Shown here in pieces: positions 49,518 through 57,890 of a stretch of 64,000 nucleotides of DNA. A program made the translations under genes and the position numbers. The notes beneath the pieces are model-generated. The model was given only the letters and a program-made list of their open reading frames with translations. It was not told the DNA's origin and searched no databases. Position 1 is the stretch's first letter. The number at the start of each line of letters is the position of its first letter. Origin of the DNA: Pseudorhodoplanes sp. (GTDB taxonomy: Bacteria > Pseudomonadota > Alphaproteobacteria > Rhizobiales > Xanthobacteraceae); the NCBI GenBank assembly GCA_022843165.1, contig JALHOD010000001.1, forward strand, positions 437,678-501,677, written 5' to 3'.

Positions 49518-49584
49518 GATGCCCTCCCCAAAAGATCAGTTTTTCATTTGTAAAATGAAGGAATTGGGCGAAATGATCAAGCGG

Positions 49585-50217
49585 CTAAGCGTCGCTATAT
49601 TGCACTGCAAGAGCGGTCGCCTGGTCGCGATCCTCGGGCGTGTTGACGTTGAAGAACGGATCAACCGGCCGGTCGGGCCATTCGGCGATCGCGATGCCAT
49701 GCCGGGCGGTCCAGACTTCGATCTTGCGCAAATCCTCGTCGACCAGCGCCCGGCGGAGATCCTCCCGCAAACCAACTGTCCACAGCCCGACGACCGGATG
49801 CCGCCAGTCCCCGGAGCGCGCGCAGGCCAGCGGCGTGCTGTCTTTCAATCGCGCCGCATGCAGGCGCGCGACCAGATCCTTCGGAAGGAAGGGGCAATCG
49901 CCCGGGACGCTCACCATCCATGACATATCGGGGAGGTTCTGCGCGGCCCAGTCGAGACCGGCGAGAATCCCGGCAAGCGGACCGGCGAAATCCGGAACGC
50001 TGTCGGCGACGACCGGAAGCTTGAAACGCGCAAAGCGCTGCGGGTCGCCGTTGGCGTTCAGAATCATGCCGGTGCATTGCGGAGCCATGCGCGCCAGCAC
50101 GCGATCCAGAATGGCTGCTCCGGCGATTTCAATGAGTGCCTTGTCGCCGCCGCCCATCCGCCGCGCCTGACCGCCCGCCAGCACAAGACCCAGAGTCGGC
50201 GGCACCTCAATCGTCAT
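49585..50217 (-). CDS. mobA: Molybdenum cofactor guanylyltransferase MobA
   Basis: 210 residues from the ATG at 50217, inside the end of fdhD. It attaches GMP to molybdopterin to make the guanine dinucleotide form used by FdhA. The start TLGLVLAGGQARRMGGGDKALIEI is the nucleotide-binding signature (LAGGxSxRMGxDK). VSVPGDCPFLPKDLV holds the metal-binding Asp region, and FFNVNTPEDR is near the C-terminus. The overlap of 11 bases with fdhD indicates co-translation. Confidence 0.94.
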   Translation of the reverse strand: MTIEVPPTLGLVLAGGQARRMGGGDKALIEIAGAAILDRVLARMAPQCTGMILNANGDPQRFARFKLPVVADSVPDFAGPLAGILAGLDWAAQNLPDMSWMVSVPGDCPFLPKDLVARLHAARLKDSTPLACARSGDWRHPVVGLWTVGLREDLRRALVDEDLRKIEVWTARHGIAIAEWPDRPVDPFFNVNTPEDRDQATALAVQYSDA

Positions 50218-51088
50218 GGACCGCCGCTTTGCGCCGATGCCTGGCGCCTTCGTCCTCGACATAGGCGAGGTCCTGATCGAACACGATGCGGTCCAGTCCT
50301 GCGAGCGCAACAAAGCGCTTGCCGCGCGCGCGGCCGATCAGGGTCAGGTTCGCCTTGCGCGCCAGTTCCACGCCCCAGGCGGTGAAGCCGGAGCGCGACA
50401 CCAGCACCGGAATGCCCATCCGCACGGTCTTGATGACCATTTCCGAGGTGAGCCGGCCGGTGGTGTAGAAAATCTTGTCGCCTGCCGGCACCTTGTTCCT
50501 AAACATCCAGCCGGCGATCTTGTCGACCGCGTTGTGCCGTCCGACATCTTCCATATAGACCAGCGGGCGATCCTTCACCGCCAGCACGCAGCCATGGATC
50601 GCGCCAGCCTCCAGATACAGCGACGGCGTGGTGTTGATCTTGTGGGTCAGCGCGTAAAGCCAGGACGTGCGGAATTCCGCTGTCGGCAGCGAAACACCTT
50701 CCAGCGCTTCCATCAGGTCGCCGAACACCGTGCCCTGCGCGCAGCCCGAGGTCTGCACTTTCTTCTTGAGTTTCTGCTCGTAGTTGGTCGCCCGCTCGGT
50801 GCGGACGACCACCACCGCAAGGTCTTCGTGATATTCGACCTCTGTGACCACGTCGTCCGGCCTCAGCATGTTCTGGTTCAGCAGATAGCCGATCGCCAGA
50901 TAGTCCGGATGATCGCCGATCGTCATCGCAGTGACGATCTCCTGCGCATTCAGATAGATGGTCAGCGCCCGCTCGACGGTGACGAGGGTTTCGATGGCCG
51001 CGCCGGTCTGGTCGACGCCGGAGACACGCTCGGTCAGCCGCGGATCGTGCGGATCGGGCCGGATCAGATATTCGTCGTGCTCGCTCAT
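50207..51088 (-). CDS. fdhD: Formate dehydrogenase accessory sulfurtransferase FdhD
   Basis: 293 residues. FdhD passes sulfur from IscS to the molybdenum cofactor of formate dehydrogenase. Family sequences are clear: IGYLLNQNMLRPDD, HGCVLAVKDRPLVYMEDVGRHNAVDKIAGW, YTTGRLTSEMVIKTVRMGIPVLVSRSGFTA. The sulfur-transfer loop has only one cysteine (Cys116 in TSGCAQGT) where E. coli FdhD has CxxC; this single-Cys form is seen by eye here. It overlaps ybaB (four bases) upstream and mobA downstream. Confidence 0.95.
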   Translation of the reverse strand: MSEHDEYLIRPDPHDPRLTERVSGVDQTGAAIETLVTVERALTIYLNAQEIVTAMTIGDHPDYLAIGYLLNQNMLRPDDVVTEVEYHEDLAVVVVRTERATNYEQKLKKKVQTSGCAQGTVFGDLMEALEGVSLPTAEFRTSWLYALTHKINTTPSLYLEAGAIHGCVLAVKDRPLVYMEDVGRHNAVDKIAGWMFRNKVPAGDKIFYTTGRLTSEMVIKTVRMGIPVLVSRSGFTAWGVELARKANLTLIGRARGKRFVALAGLDRIVFDQDLAYVEDEGARHRRKAAVHDD

Positions 51089-51408
51089 CCGAACGGGTTC
51101 AAGCCTGCCGGCAGCGACAGGCCGCCGGTCAGCGATTTCATCTTGTCCTGCATGACGGCTTCCGACTTCTTCTTGGCGTCGGCATGCGCGGTCACCAGCA
51201 GGTCTTCCAGAATTTCCTTTTCCTCGGCCTTCATCAGCGAGTCGTCGATGCGCACACCCTTCATCTCGCCTTTGGCTGTCAGCTTCACCGTGACCAAGCC
51301 GCCGCCAGCCGAGCCCTCGACCTCGATCGTCTCAAGCTCTTCCTGCAAGGCCTTCATCTTCGATTGAAGCTGGGCGGCCTGCTTCATCATGCCCATAAAA
51401 TCGGCCAT
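51085..51408 (-). CDS. ybaB: YbaB/EbfC family nucleoid-associated protein
   Basis: 107 residues, standard length. The family pattern is clear: MADFMGMMKQAAQLQSKMKALQEELETIEVEGSAGGGLVTVKLTAKGEMKGVRIDDSLM. It binds DNA and is usually cotranscribed with dnaX and recR. Here dnaX precedes it by three bases, but recR does not follow; fdhD starts within its stop codon instead. Confidence 0.95.
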   Translation of the reverse strand: MADFMGMMKQAAQLQSKMKALQEELETIEVEGSAGGGLVTVKLTAKGEMKGVRIDDSLMKAEEKEILEDLLVTAHADAKKKSEAVMQDKMKSLTGGLSLPAGLNPFG

Positions 51409-51411
51409 CGT

Positions 51412-53244
51412 TCACCTGTCGTCGTCATGAGGTTCATCGTCGGGCGGCGTGTCGCCGGGCAGGCCGGGCGGCAGATCCTGCTCACGGCTGCGCACCGACA
51501 CGATTTCCGCGCCGGGAAATTTTTCAAACACCGCCTGCACCAGCGGATCGCCGCGCACGCCGCGCTTCAGTTCGGCGTCCTGCGCCTCGGCTTGCGCCCG
51601 CAAGGTGGGGGCGCCGCTCTCGCGCGAAAGCACAACCATCCATTGCCGGCCGGTCCAGGCCGAGATCTTGCGCGAGAGATCGTTCACCAGCGTTTTTGCC
51701 GCACTGCCCTCAAGCGCGATTTCCAGCCGGCCGTCCTCGCAACGCACCAGCCGCACATCGCGTTCCAGCGCGGCCTTAATCTGGAGATCGCGTTTCTCAA
51801 CCGCCAGCGCGATCAAGTCTTCCAGCGTCCCGATCACCAGGGCGTTCGGTTGAACCTGCTGCGGCTCGGACTCGGCCATGCGCGCGACGGTGTTGAGCGC
51901 GGGCGCCGCGGAGGCCCGCGGCGCACCGCGCGGCGCCTCGCTCCTCGGACTGCCGATAGCGGCGCCGCTCTGCTGATATGCCGCACCGCCGCCATTGCCC
52001 TGCGGGCGTGGCGCAGCCGGGGCGGCATCGTCGGATAACGAGCGGATGACCTCGTCCGGCGTCGGCAGGTCGGCGGCATAGCCGATACGCACCAGCACCA
52101 TTTCAGCGGCGGCGATCGGCCGGCCGGCATTCTGCACTTCGGCCAGACCTTTCAGCAGCATCTGCCAGGTTCGCGACAGCACGCGCATCGACAGCGACGC
52201 CGCGAACGCGCGTCCGCGCGTCCGCTCGGCTTCGCTCAGGGACAGATCGTCGGCGACCGCCGGCACAAGCTTCACGCGCGTTACAAAATGCGTGAAATCG
52301 GCGAGATCGGCCAGCACCACGCCGGGTTCGGCGCCGGAATCGTATTGGTCGCGCAACTCCTTCAGTGCGCCGGCGATGTCGCCGCGCAGCAAGGATTCGA
52401 ACAGGTCGACCACGCGCGAGCGGTCGGCCAGTCCCAGCATCTGGCGCACATCCTCGGCCCGCACCTCGCCGGCGGCATGCGCGATCGCCTGATCGAACAG
52501 CGACAGCGAGTCGCGGACCGAGCCTTCCGCCGCCCGCGTGATCAGCGCCAGCGCTTCCGGCTCGGCCGACACCTGCTCATTCGCCGCGATCGCATTGAGA
52601 TGACGCACCAGCACATCCGACTCGATCCGCCGCAGATCGAACCGCTGGCAGCGCGACAGCACCGTGATCGGAACCTTGCGGATTTCCGTGGTGGCAAAAA
52701 TGAATTTGGCATGCGGCGGCGGCTCTTCGAGCGTCTTCAGCAAGGCGTTGAATGCCTTGTCCGACAGCATGTGCACTTCGTCGAGGATGTAGACCTTGTA
52801 GCGCGCCTGCGCGGGCGCATAGCGCACGCCGTCCAAAAGCTGGCGGATATTCTCCACGCTGGTATGCGAGGCCGCGTCCATCTCCAGCACGTCGATATGC
52901 CGGCTGTCCATGATCGCCTGGCAATGCAGGCCGGGCGCGGGCATCGTGGTGGTCGGGCCCTTCACCGAGCCGTCAGCCAATTCGTAATTCAGCGCGCGCG
53001 CCAGAATGCGGGCCGTCGTCGTTTTGCCGACGCCGCGCACGCCGGTCAGAATCCACGCCTGCGGAATGCGCCCGGTTTCGAATGCATTCGAGATCGTCCG
53101 GACCATGGCGTCCTGGCCGATCAGATCGTCGAAAGTCGCCGGCCGGTATTTGCGCGCCAGCACGCGATAGGACCCAGCCGGCGCCTGCCCGGCATCCGGA
53201 TCCGCGGTGGCGCTGGGCTGACGGGCGGGGGCGTCGTTCATCAT
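51412..53244 (-). CDS. dnaX: DNA polymerase III gamma/tau subunit DnaX
   Basis: About 610 residues from the ATG at 53244 (or the next codon at 53241, which has GGAGA better spaced). The AAA+ core is clear: YRPATFDDLIGQDAMVRT, GVRGVGKTTTARIL (Walker A), ILDEVHMLSDKAFNALLKTLEEPPP (Walker B), and ATTEIRKVPITVLSRCQRF (sensor). It loads the sliding clamp. The C-terminal part is long and Ala/Pro-rich. The region that holds the zinc site in E. coli has only one cysteine here. The SRP RNA gene is just upstream. Confidence 0.96.
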   Translation of the reverse strand: MMNDAPARQPSATADPDAGQAPAGSYRVLARKYRPATFDDLIGQDAMVRTISNAFETGRIPQAWILTGVRGVGKTTTARILARALNYELADGSVKGPTTTMPAPGLHCQAIMDSRHIDVLEMDAASHTSVENIRQLLDGVRYAPAQARYKVYILDEVHMLSDKAFNALLKTLEEPPPHAKFIFATTEIRKVPITVLSRCQRFDLRRIESDVLVRHLNAIAANEQVSAEPEALALITRAAEGSVRDSLSLFDQAIAHAAGEVRAEDVRQMLGLADRSRVVDLFESLLRGDIAGALKELRDQYDSGAEPGVVLADLADFTHFVTRVKLVPAVADDLSLSEAERTRGRAFAASLSMRVLSRTWQMLLKGLAEVQNAGRPIAAAEMVLVRIGYAADLPTPDEVIRSLSDDAAPAAPRPQGNGGGAAYQQSGAAIGSPRSEAPRGAPRASAAPALNTVARMAESEPQQVQPNALVIGTLEDLIALAVEKRDLQIKAALERDVRLVRCEDGRLEIALEGSAAKTLVNDLSRKISAWTGRQWMVVLSRESGAPTLRAQAEAQDAELKRGVRGDPLVQAVFEKFPGAEIVSVRSREQDLPPGLPGDTPPDDEPHDDDR

Positions 53245-53309
53245 GTCTCCGGCAAAGGCTGCCACGACGCCTGCGCGCCTGGCGAGGCCCGCCATGTTGA
53301 GAAATCGAG

Positions 53310-53407
53310 TGGGAGGCTGACGAGCGACCCGAACCGGAGCTCGTTAGGGCTGCTTCCTTCCGGACCTGACCCGGTTGGCGAGTGGCTCGTCCACCGCCAA
53401 CCTCCCG
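53310..53407 (-). ncRNA. ffs: Signal recognition particle RNA (small 4.5S type)
   Basis: On the minus strand the universal SRP core GGTCAGGTCCGGAAGGAAGC with CAGCC after it is present, closed by the long pairing of GGGAGGTTGGCG-type and CGTCAGCCTCCC ends. The length of about 98 bases fits the small bacterial form. It pairs with Ffh for membrane-protein targeting. Its place next to dnaX is common in alphaproteobacteria. End points are estimated from the outer stem. Confidence 0.92.
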
Positions 53408-53491
53408 GCTTCTATATCGGGCCAATAATGCGGGAAAGCAAGCAGGCCGGGCAATCGCCATGCTAGGGTGGGGTTCCGCAATGCCTTGGAT

Positions 53492-53920
53492 ATGCACATG
53501 AATTCCCACCCTTCCTGGACCCTTCACAGCCAGCTTGAGCGCGACACCCTCCTCCTCGGCGATCTGGCCCTGTCGCGCGTGCTGGTTATCAAGGACGCCA
53601 ATTATCCATGGCTGCTGCTGGTGCCGCGCCGGCCCGATATCGTGGAGATCATCGACCTCGATGCGGTAGAGCAGGCCCAATTGATGGTCGAGATCGACCG
53701 CGTCGGGCGCGCCCTGAAAGCGGTGACGCAATGCGACAAGCTCAATATCGCGGCGCTTGGCAACGCAGTGCCTCAGCTTCATGTCCACATCATTGCGCGC
53801 CGCACGACCGACAAGGCCTGGCCGAAGCCGGTCTGGGGCCAGGTACCGCCGCTCGATCACGATGCGACGGAATTGAAGCTGTTCATGGACGCGATGCGTC
53901 CCAGGCTCTGGATATCCTGA
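53492..53920 (+). CDS. HIT family protein
   Basis: About 142 residues; ATGs at 53492 and 53498 are both possible and an in-frame start at 53468 adds eight residues. The HIT motif QLHVHIIAR (HxHxH type) is present near residue 105, with DANYPWLLLVPRR upstream. These proteins hydrolyse or transfer nucleotides on dinucleoside substrates. It lies two bases before nudC, so the pair is probably cotranscribed. Confidence 0.88.
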   Translation: MHMNSHPSWTLHSQLERDTLLLGDLALSRVLVIKDANYPWLLLVPRRPDIVEIIDLDAVEQAQLMVEIDRVGRALKAVTQCDKLNIAALGNAVPQLHVHIIARRTTDKAWPKPVWGQVPPLDHDATELKLFMDAMRPRLWIS

Positions 53921-53921
53921 C

Positions 53922-54878
53922 ATGACGGCAGGATATGATTTTGGACCAAGGCCCAGGCTCGGCTATGCTGGCAGCCTGCTCGAACGCGCGGCCGACAAGC
54001 GCACCGACACTGCCTTCCTGGATTCTCTGGAACGTCAGCACGGGACCGGCGCATATGTCGTCAGCGGCGAAATGATCGTGCTGAAGAGAACCGCTGTCGG
54101 TTTCGATCCACTTTTCGCGCTGGATGAAATCCACCGCCTCGCCGACGTCAAGGAACGCCTGTTTCTGGGCCTGTTCGCGCAAAGCGGCCGCTTCGGTTTC
54201 GGCATCGATCCGGTCATCACCGATCGCTTGCAGACAAACGAAGCCTTTCATGTCACGGATTTGCGCTCGATCGCCGTGCAGGGCCTCGTCGACGCCGATC
54301 ATCTCGCGCCGATTGCGGAAGCCAAGGCGCTGCTGCACTGGCACGCACGCCATCGCTTCTGCGCCAATTGTGGCCACACCACTCATGTCACGGATGGCGG
54401 CTGGCGGCGGGATTGTCCGCAATGCAGCGCGCAGCATTTTCCGCGCACCGATCCGGTCGTCATCATGCTGGCCGTTGCCGGCGAGCGCTGCCTGCTGGGC
54501 CGGCAGGCGCGCTTTGCACAAGGCATGTGGTCGTGTCTGGCCGGCTTTGTCGAACCGGGAGAGACAATCGAGGATGCCGTCCGCCGGGAGACTCAAGAAG
54601 AGGCCGGTATTGTCTGCGGACAGGTCCGCTATTTCGCGTCGCAGCCCTGGCCGTTCCCGTCGTCGCTGATGATCGGCTGCCACGCGGAGGCGATGTCGTT
54701 TCAGATCGCCATGGATCGCAACGAACTCGAGGATGCACGCTGGTTCACCCGCGACGAGGTGGCAGCCATGCTACGTGGCCGGCACCCCGATGGTCTGACA
54801 ACGCCTCCACCGGTGGCTATCGCCCATCACATCATCCGGAACTGGGTCGAACGCGGCGATGCAGTGCTGGCGGATTGA
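53922..54878 (+). CDS. nudC: NAD+ diphosphatase NudC (Nudix hydrolase)
   Basis: 318 residues. A zinc ribbon is seen (RFCANCGHTTHVTDGGW then CPQCSAQHFPRTDP, about 146-180). The Nudix box GFVEPGETIEDAVRRE then TQEEAGI fits Gx5Ex7REUxEExGU, followed by SQPWPFPSSLMIG, the NudC SQPWPFPxS motif. It cleaves NADH to NMNH and AMP and may remove NAD caps from RNA. It follows the HIT gene closely. Confidence 0.95.
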   Translation: MTAGYDFGPRPRLGYAGSLLERAADKRTDTAFLDSLERQHGTGAYVVSGEMIVLKRTAVGFDPLFALDEIHRLADVKERLFLGLFAQSGRFGFGIDPVITDRLQTNEAFHVTDLRSIAVQGLVDADHLAPIAEAKALLHWHARHRFCANCGHTTHVTDGGWRRDCPQCSAQHFPRTDPVVIMLAVAGERCLLGRQARFAQGMWSCLAGFVEPGETIEDAVRRETQEEAGIVCGQVRYFASQPWPFPSSLMIGCHAEAMSFQIAMDRNELEDARWFTRDEVAAMLRGRHPDGLTTPPPVAIAHHIIRNWVERGDAVLAD

Positions 54879-54903
54879 TCGACGTTGAAAAATGGAGCTT
54901 GCG

Positions 54904-54961
54904 GTAGAATATTTTACTGTTTAAAGGGTTCTTGATTTCACTATTTAACATAAAATTCTAC
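54904..54961. promoter_or_regulatory. AT-rich inverted repeat upstream of the Lrp/AsnC gene
   Basis: GTAGAATATTTTA (54904-54916) and TAAAATTCTAC (54951-54961) are inverted arms, apart from two extra bases in the first. The region is much richer in A/T than its surroundings. It lies directly before the ATG at 54977 and may be a self-regulation site of the Lrp-type protein. Confidence 0.45.
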
Positions 54962-54976
54962 TTTGGAATCCCCGCG

Positions 54977-55429
54977 ATGGATGCGATCGACCGGAAAATT
55001 CTCCTCACCCTGCAGGAAGACGCCTCGCTCTCGGTAGCCGAGATCGGCCAGCGGGTCGGGCTGTCCTCCACGCCTTGCTGGAAGCGCATCCAGCGGCTGG
55101 AGGCCGACGGGGTGATCCAGCGCCGGGTCGCGATCGTCGACCAGGACAAGATCGGTCTCGGCATCACCGTCTTCGTGTCTGTGGAGACCGACGATCATTC
55201 GCAGGACTGGCTCAGCCGCTTTGCCACGCTGGTCAGCGAAATGCCGGAGGTGATGGAATTCTATCGCATGGCCGGCGATGTCGATTACATGCTGCGTGTG
55301 GTGGCCGCCGACATGCAGGCCTATGACGCCTTCTACAAGCGCCTGATCTCGGCGGTGCCGCTGAAGAATGTCACGTCGCGCTTTGCGATGGAGAAGATCA
55401 AGTCGACGACGATGCTGCCAATTCCCTGA
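54977..55429 (+). CDS. Lrp/AsnC family transcriptional regulator
   Basis: 150 residues from the ATG at 54977; upstream in-frame codons are AT-rich and contain the inverted repeat. The HTH start AIDRKILLTLQEDASLSVAEI then GQRVGLSSTPCWKRIQRLEADG is typical, and the C-terminal RAM (effector) domain includes DYMLRVVAADMQAYDAFYK. It likely senses an amino acid. The regulated gene is not evident; no transport or amino acid gene is adjacent. It is convergent with the TadE/G-like gene. Confidence 0.93.
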   Translation: MDAIDRKILLTLQEDASLSVAEIGQRVGLSSTPCWKRIQRLEADGVIQRRVAIVDQDKIGLGITVFVSVETDDHSQDWLSRFATLVSEMPEVMEFYRMAGDVDYMLRVVAADMQAYDAFYKRLISAVPLKNVTSRFAMEKIKSTTMLPIP

Positions 55430-55448
55430 CCGCCATCCCGGCTTCGGA

Positions 55449-56042
55449 TTACGTGCAGTTATTCGGACAGGTCACCGTCTCGGACAGGCGCGGCCGCATA
55501 TAAATTTTATCGCTCAGGTTCAGCGTCCCGGTGAGGACATAGCCAAGCGGCGGCGCGTAGGCATAAGACGCCTCGCCCCAGACGAGATACGTGTTCGGAA
55601 TGACCAAGTTGGGCGGAAGAGTCACGGCTTCATTGGTGCCGTGCGGCGAGCCGTTTTTCGACTTGCTCCAGACGACGGAAGCCTTCGAGTTCGCGTCGAT
55701 CTTCACCACCGAGACGGTGACCTTCAATTTCGATGCATTCGCGTTTGAATCGGCGTAAGGCGACATCACCGCGGTCGCGGCATTGAGAACGGTGTTGACG
55801 CCGGCGCTGTCGATGCTGGAAACCTGCGCGACCAGGTCGGCCACGGTGCGGGCCGTCAGCGTGACCTTGCGATCGATGCCGATGCCCTGCGACAGCTGCA
55901 CGCCACCGAGATAAACCGTCAGCATGAACGGCAGCAGCAACGCGAATTCCACCGCCGAAACGCCGCGCTCATCGGCGGAAAACTGCCGCAATCGCATGAC
56001 GCGCACGACGCTGGATAGGAAGCACCTCACACTGGACACCAT
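55449..56042 (-). CDS. TadE/TadG-like pseudopilin (copy 1)
   Basis: About 197 residues from the ATG at 56042; the frame is open upstream through the previous gene. It has a type IV-like pseudopilin start: ERGVSAVEFALLLPFMLTVYLGG with the cleavage glycine Gly27 and Glu32 at +5. Such proteins help Tad pilus assembly. The last part is periplasmic, with a C-terminal cysteine pair (TCPNNCT). It starts 11 bases after the stop of the second TadE-like gene. Confidence 0.87.
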   Translation of the reverse strand: MVSSVRCFLSSVVRVMRLRQFSADERGVSAVEFALLLPFMLTVYLGGVQLSQGIGIDRKVTLTARTVADLVAQVSSIDSAGVNTVLNAATAVMSPYADSNANASKLKVTVSVVKIDANSKASVVWSKSKNGSPHGTNEAVTLPPNLVIPNTYLVWGEASYAYAPPLGYVLTGTLNLSDKIYMRPRLSETVTCPNNCT

Positions 56043-56053
56043 CGCTTCAGGCC

Positions 56054-56623
56054 TCATTGGTAAGGTTCGTTCCGGAATGCCGCAGTCGCCACAAGCAGCC
56101 GCTTGTTGCCGCCCATGTCGGCCAGGTTCAGGCCGAGCAGCGAAACATAGACCGGCCATTCATACAGCATCCTCACCACGACGACGTCGCCGGGGCCGCC
56201 GGGCTGGTAGGTGAAATTATTGATCAGCTTGCCGTTCGCATCGATCGGCTTGCTCATATTGGCGTCGGAGAATGCCGAATAGGTCTTGACGTCGACATGA
56301 ATCCCGCCGGCACAATCGAACAACGCGACCACCCTGCTGCAAACCTCCTTCTTGAATTCCGCCTGGCTCCAGCCCTGCGTCTGCGCCTGCCCGGTCATGA
56401 TCTTGCGGGCCGAATCCGCGGTGGCTGTCTCCAGCACCTGTCCAGCAAAGAACACAAGCGCGGTCTCCATGATTGCGAACATAATCGCAAGGAAAGGCAC
56501 CGCCACGAATGCAAATTCGATCGCCGTGGCGCCATCCTCATGACGGACAAAACGGCGTACGATCCTCGGTCTGGAGAAACGGCGCGCTGCGCGCGCAATG
56601 CGGTTCCGCAGGGTGTCGAACAT
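56054..56623 (-). CDS. TadE/TadG-like pseudopilin (copy 2)
   Basis: About 189 residues from the ATG at 56623. A basic N-terminal region (RARRFSRPRIVRRFVRHED) leads to GATAIEFAFVAVPFLAIMFAIMETALVFF: cleavage glycine Gly31, Glu36 at +5, then one membrane helix. The rest is periplasmic with two cysteines (VCSRVVALFDCAGG). It is cotranscribed with copy 1 and is part of the minus-strand arm of the Tad locus. Confidence 0.9.
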   Translation of the reverse strand: MFDTLRNRIARAARRFSRPRIVRRFVRHEDGATAIEFAFVAVPFLAIMFAIMETALVFFAGQVLETATADSARKIMTGQAQTQGWSQAEFKKEVCSRVVALFDCAGGIHVDVKTYSAFSDANMSKPIDANGKLINNFTYQPGGPGDVVVVRMLYEWPVYVSLLGLNLADMGGNKRLLVATAAFRNEPYQ

Positions 56624-56806
56624 TGCAATACCCGAATGAGTCGGCCCATCGATGCCGATGTGACGTTGAAATGTAGCCAAAACGAATTGTCGAATTGTTG
56701 CGGCAATCGCAGCTATCGGGCAACGGGTTGTTCAGATTCCGCTAACCATGCCGGCAACCGATGCCGGCGGTGCCGCCGGATCGGCAGAAACGCCTGTTTT
56801 GCGGCG

Positions 56807-57295
56807 TTACTTGATCGCACTGCTCTGGTTGTTGCGCGTCACGGCCTGGGTCAGCGTCGAATTGAAGAAGTCCGGCGCGTCACCCAGCACGTTTCGCGGC
56901 TCGCATTCCGGCGCACAGCTATAGCTGTAGCGCAGGATTCCGCGATAAACCGTCGTCGTCTCCGGCGGCCCCTTCACAAGCAGACTCTTCTCCAGCAGCG
57001 CATTTCCGCTGCGATCAAGCGCGATCAGGTTGGTCTGGCCGTAGCTTTTGCCGGTCAGCACCATAAGCCCCCCGGGCTGCAGCGATACGTCGGCAACCAG
57101 CGGGTTTCCCACGATGACCGTGGCGGCGCGATCCGGCATCCTGACCATTCTTGCCTGGTCGAGTTGGATGGTGAGAATGTTGCCTGAACCCGGCGCGTCG
57201 GCGGCGGCGCGATGCCACGGCCACAGGGCCAGCACGAGAGAGGCGACGCAATAGATGGGGAACTTGTGGCCAGAAGCCTTGAACAACGCCTTCAC
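56807..57295 (-). CDS. CpaC N-terminal-domain-like pilus assembly protein
   Basis: 162 residues with a signal peptide (MKALFKASGHKFPIYCVASLVLAL, cleavage near AAAD). It resembles only the N-terminal pilus assembly domain of the secretin CpaC (ILTIQLDQARMVRMPDRAATVIVGNPLVADVSLQPGGLMVLTGKSYGQTNL, split by eye), without the secretin barrel. The full CpaC is at 59682. A short independent copy may modulate or dock with the secretin. It has its own cysteine pair (SCAPEC). It is divergent from the flp pilin gene. Confidence 0.85.
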   Translation of the reverse strand: MKALFKASGHKFPIYCVASLVLALWPWHRAAADAPGSGNILTIQLDQARMVRMPDRAATVIVGNPLVADVSLQPGGLMVLTGKSYGQTNLIALDRSGNALLEKSLLVKGPPETTTVYRGILRYSYSCAPECEPRNVLGDAPDFFNSTLTQAVTRNNQSSAIK

Positions 57296-57670
57296 CGGAA
57301 CTCTCCGAACGCACTACGTGGCGGATCCGACAACCGCAATCACAACACCATGCGGCCCAACGCTTTGACTTGACTTCAAATTGATGAATGAACTGCAAAG
57401 ACATGTCGCGATTGGCGTAACCTGATTTTTGCAATTGCGATCGCGTCCGCGAACGCGCCTGAAAAGCTGCGAAACCACCAGCAAATGCCGCGATATTCCG
57501 GGTCAATCGATTTTTAACCAAGCGTGAGAATCTCAAATAACACGCAGGTTTATGCGATCGAATTAACGGAGCCGCAATGGCGGACCGCTAGGTTCCTCGC
57601 GTGCCCCGGACGACTGACGAACAGTTACGGGGCCGCTCAAAGCACGTGTGGATCACTAAGGAGCCAACTT
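57296..57670. other. 375-base intergenic region between the CpaC-N-like gene and flp
   Basis: No gene is visible. It is the most AT-rich part of the Tad locus and should hold divergent promoters for the CpaC-N-like gene and the pilin. An 11-base palindrome TGAGAATCTCA lies at 57525-57535, just after TTTTTAACCAAG. TTAACC is half of a CtrA-type site, but I found no complete TTAA-N7-TTAA element. Confidence 0.5.
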
Positions 57671-57838
57671 ATGAAGAATCTCTTCGCGCGTTTTGTGTCG
57701 GATGAATCCGGCGCGACCGCCATCGAATACGGCCTGATCGCCGCCGGCATCGCCGTTGCGATCATCGCTGCCGTCAACACCGTCGGCACGAGCCTGATCA
57801 CGAAGTTCACTCAGGTTTCGACCGAGCTGAACAAGTAA
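57671..57838 (+). CDS. flp: Flp family type IVb pilin
   Basis: 55 residues, the standard short Flp pilin. The prepilin site is canonical: DESGATAIEYGLIAAGIAVAI (split by eye: Gly14 before the cut, Glu19 at +5, Tyr20). One hydrophobic helix follows, then a short tail (KFTQVSTELNK). It should be cut by CpaA (58231) and polymerise into the Tad pilus, for surface attachment. A strong terminator follows, so the pilin can be made in large excess. Confidence 0.96.
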   Translation: MKNLFARFVSDESGATAIEYGLIAAGIAVAIIAAVNTVGTSLITKFTQVSTELNK

Positions 57839-57861
57839 TTTCTGCGGCCTTGCAGATAAGA

Positions 57862-57890
57862 AAAGCTCCGGCGGTGCCGGAGCTTTTTTT
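57862..57890 (+). terminator. Rho-independent terminator after flp
   Basis: Perfect 11-bp stem (AAAGCTCCGGC/GCCGGAGCTTT), three-base loop and a T7 run, 23 bases after the pilin stop. Confidence 0.93.

Noticed and set aside
51834-52130. Possible second product from the Ala/Pro-rich C-terminal part of dnaX (frameshift)
   Set aside because: I saw no slippery A-run of the E. coli type with a matching stem; an alternative frame there is only a shadow.
57490-57600. CtrA-type TTAA-N7-TTAA site upstream of flp
   Set aside because: Only half sites (TTAACC, TTAACG) are present with the wrong spacing, so a CtrA site is not supported.
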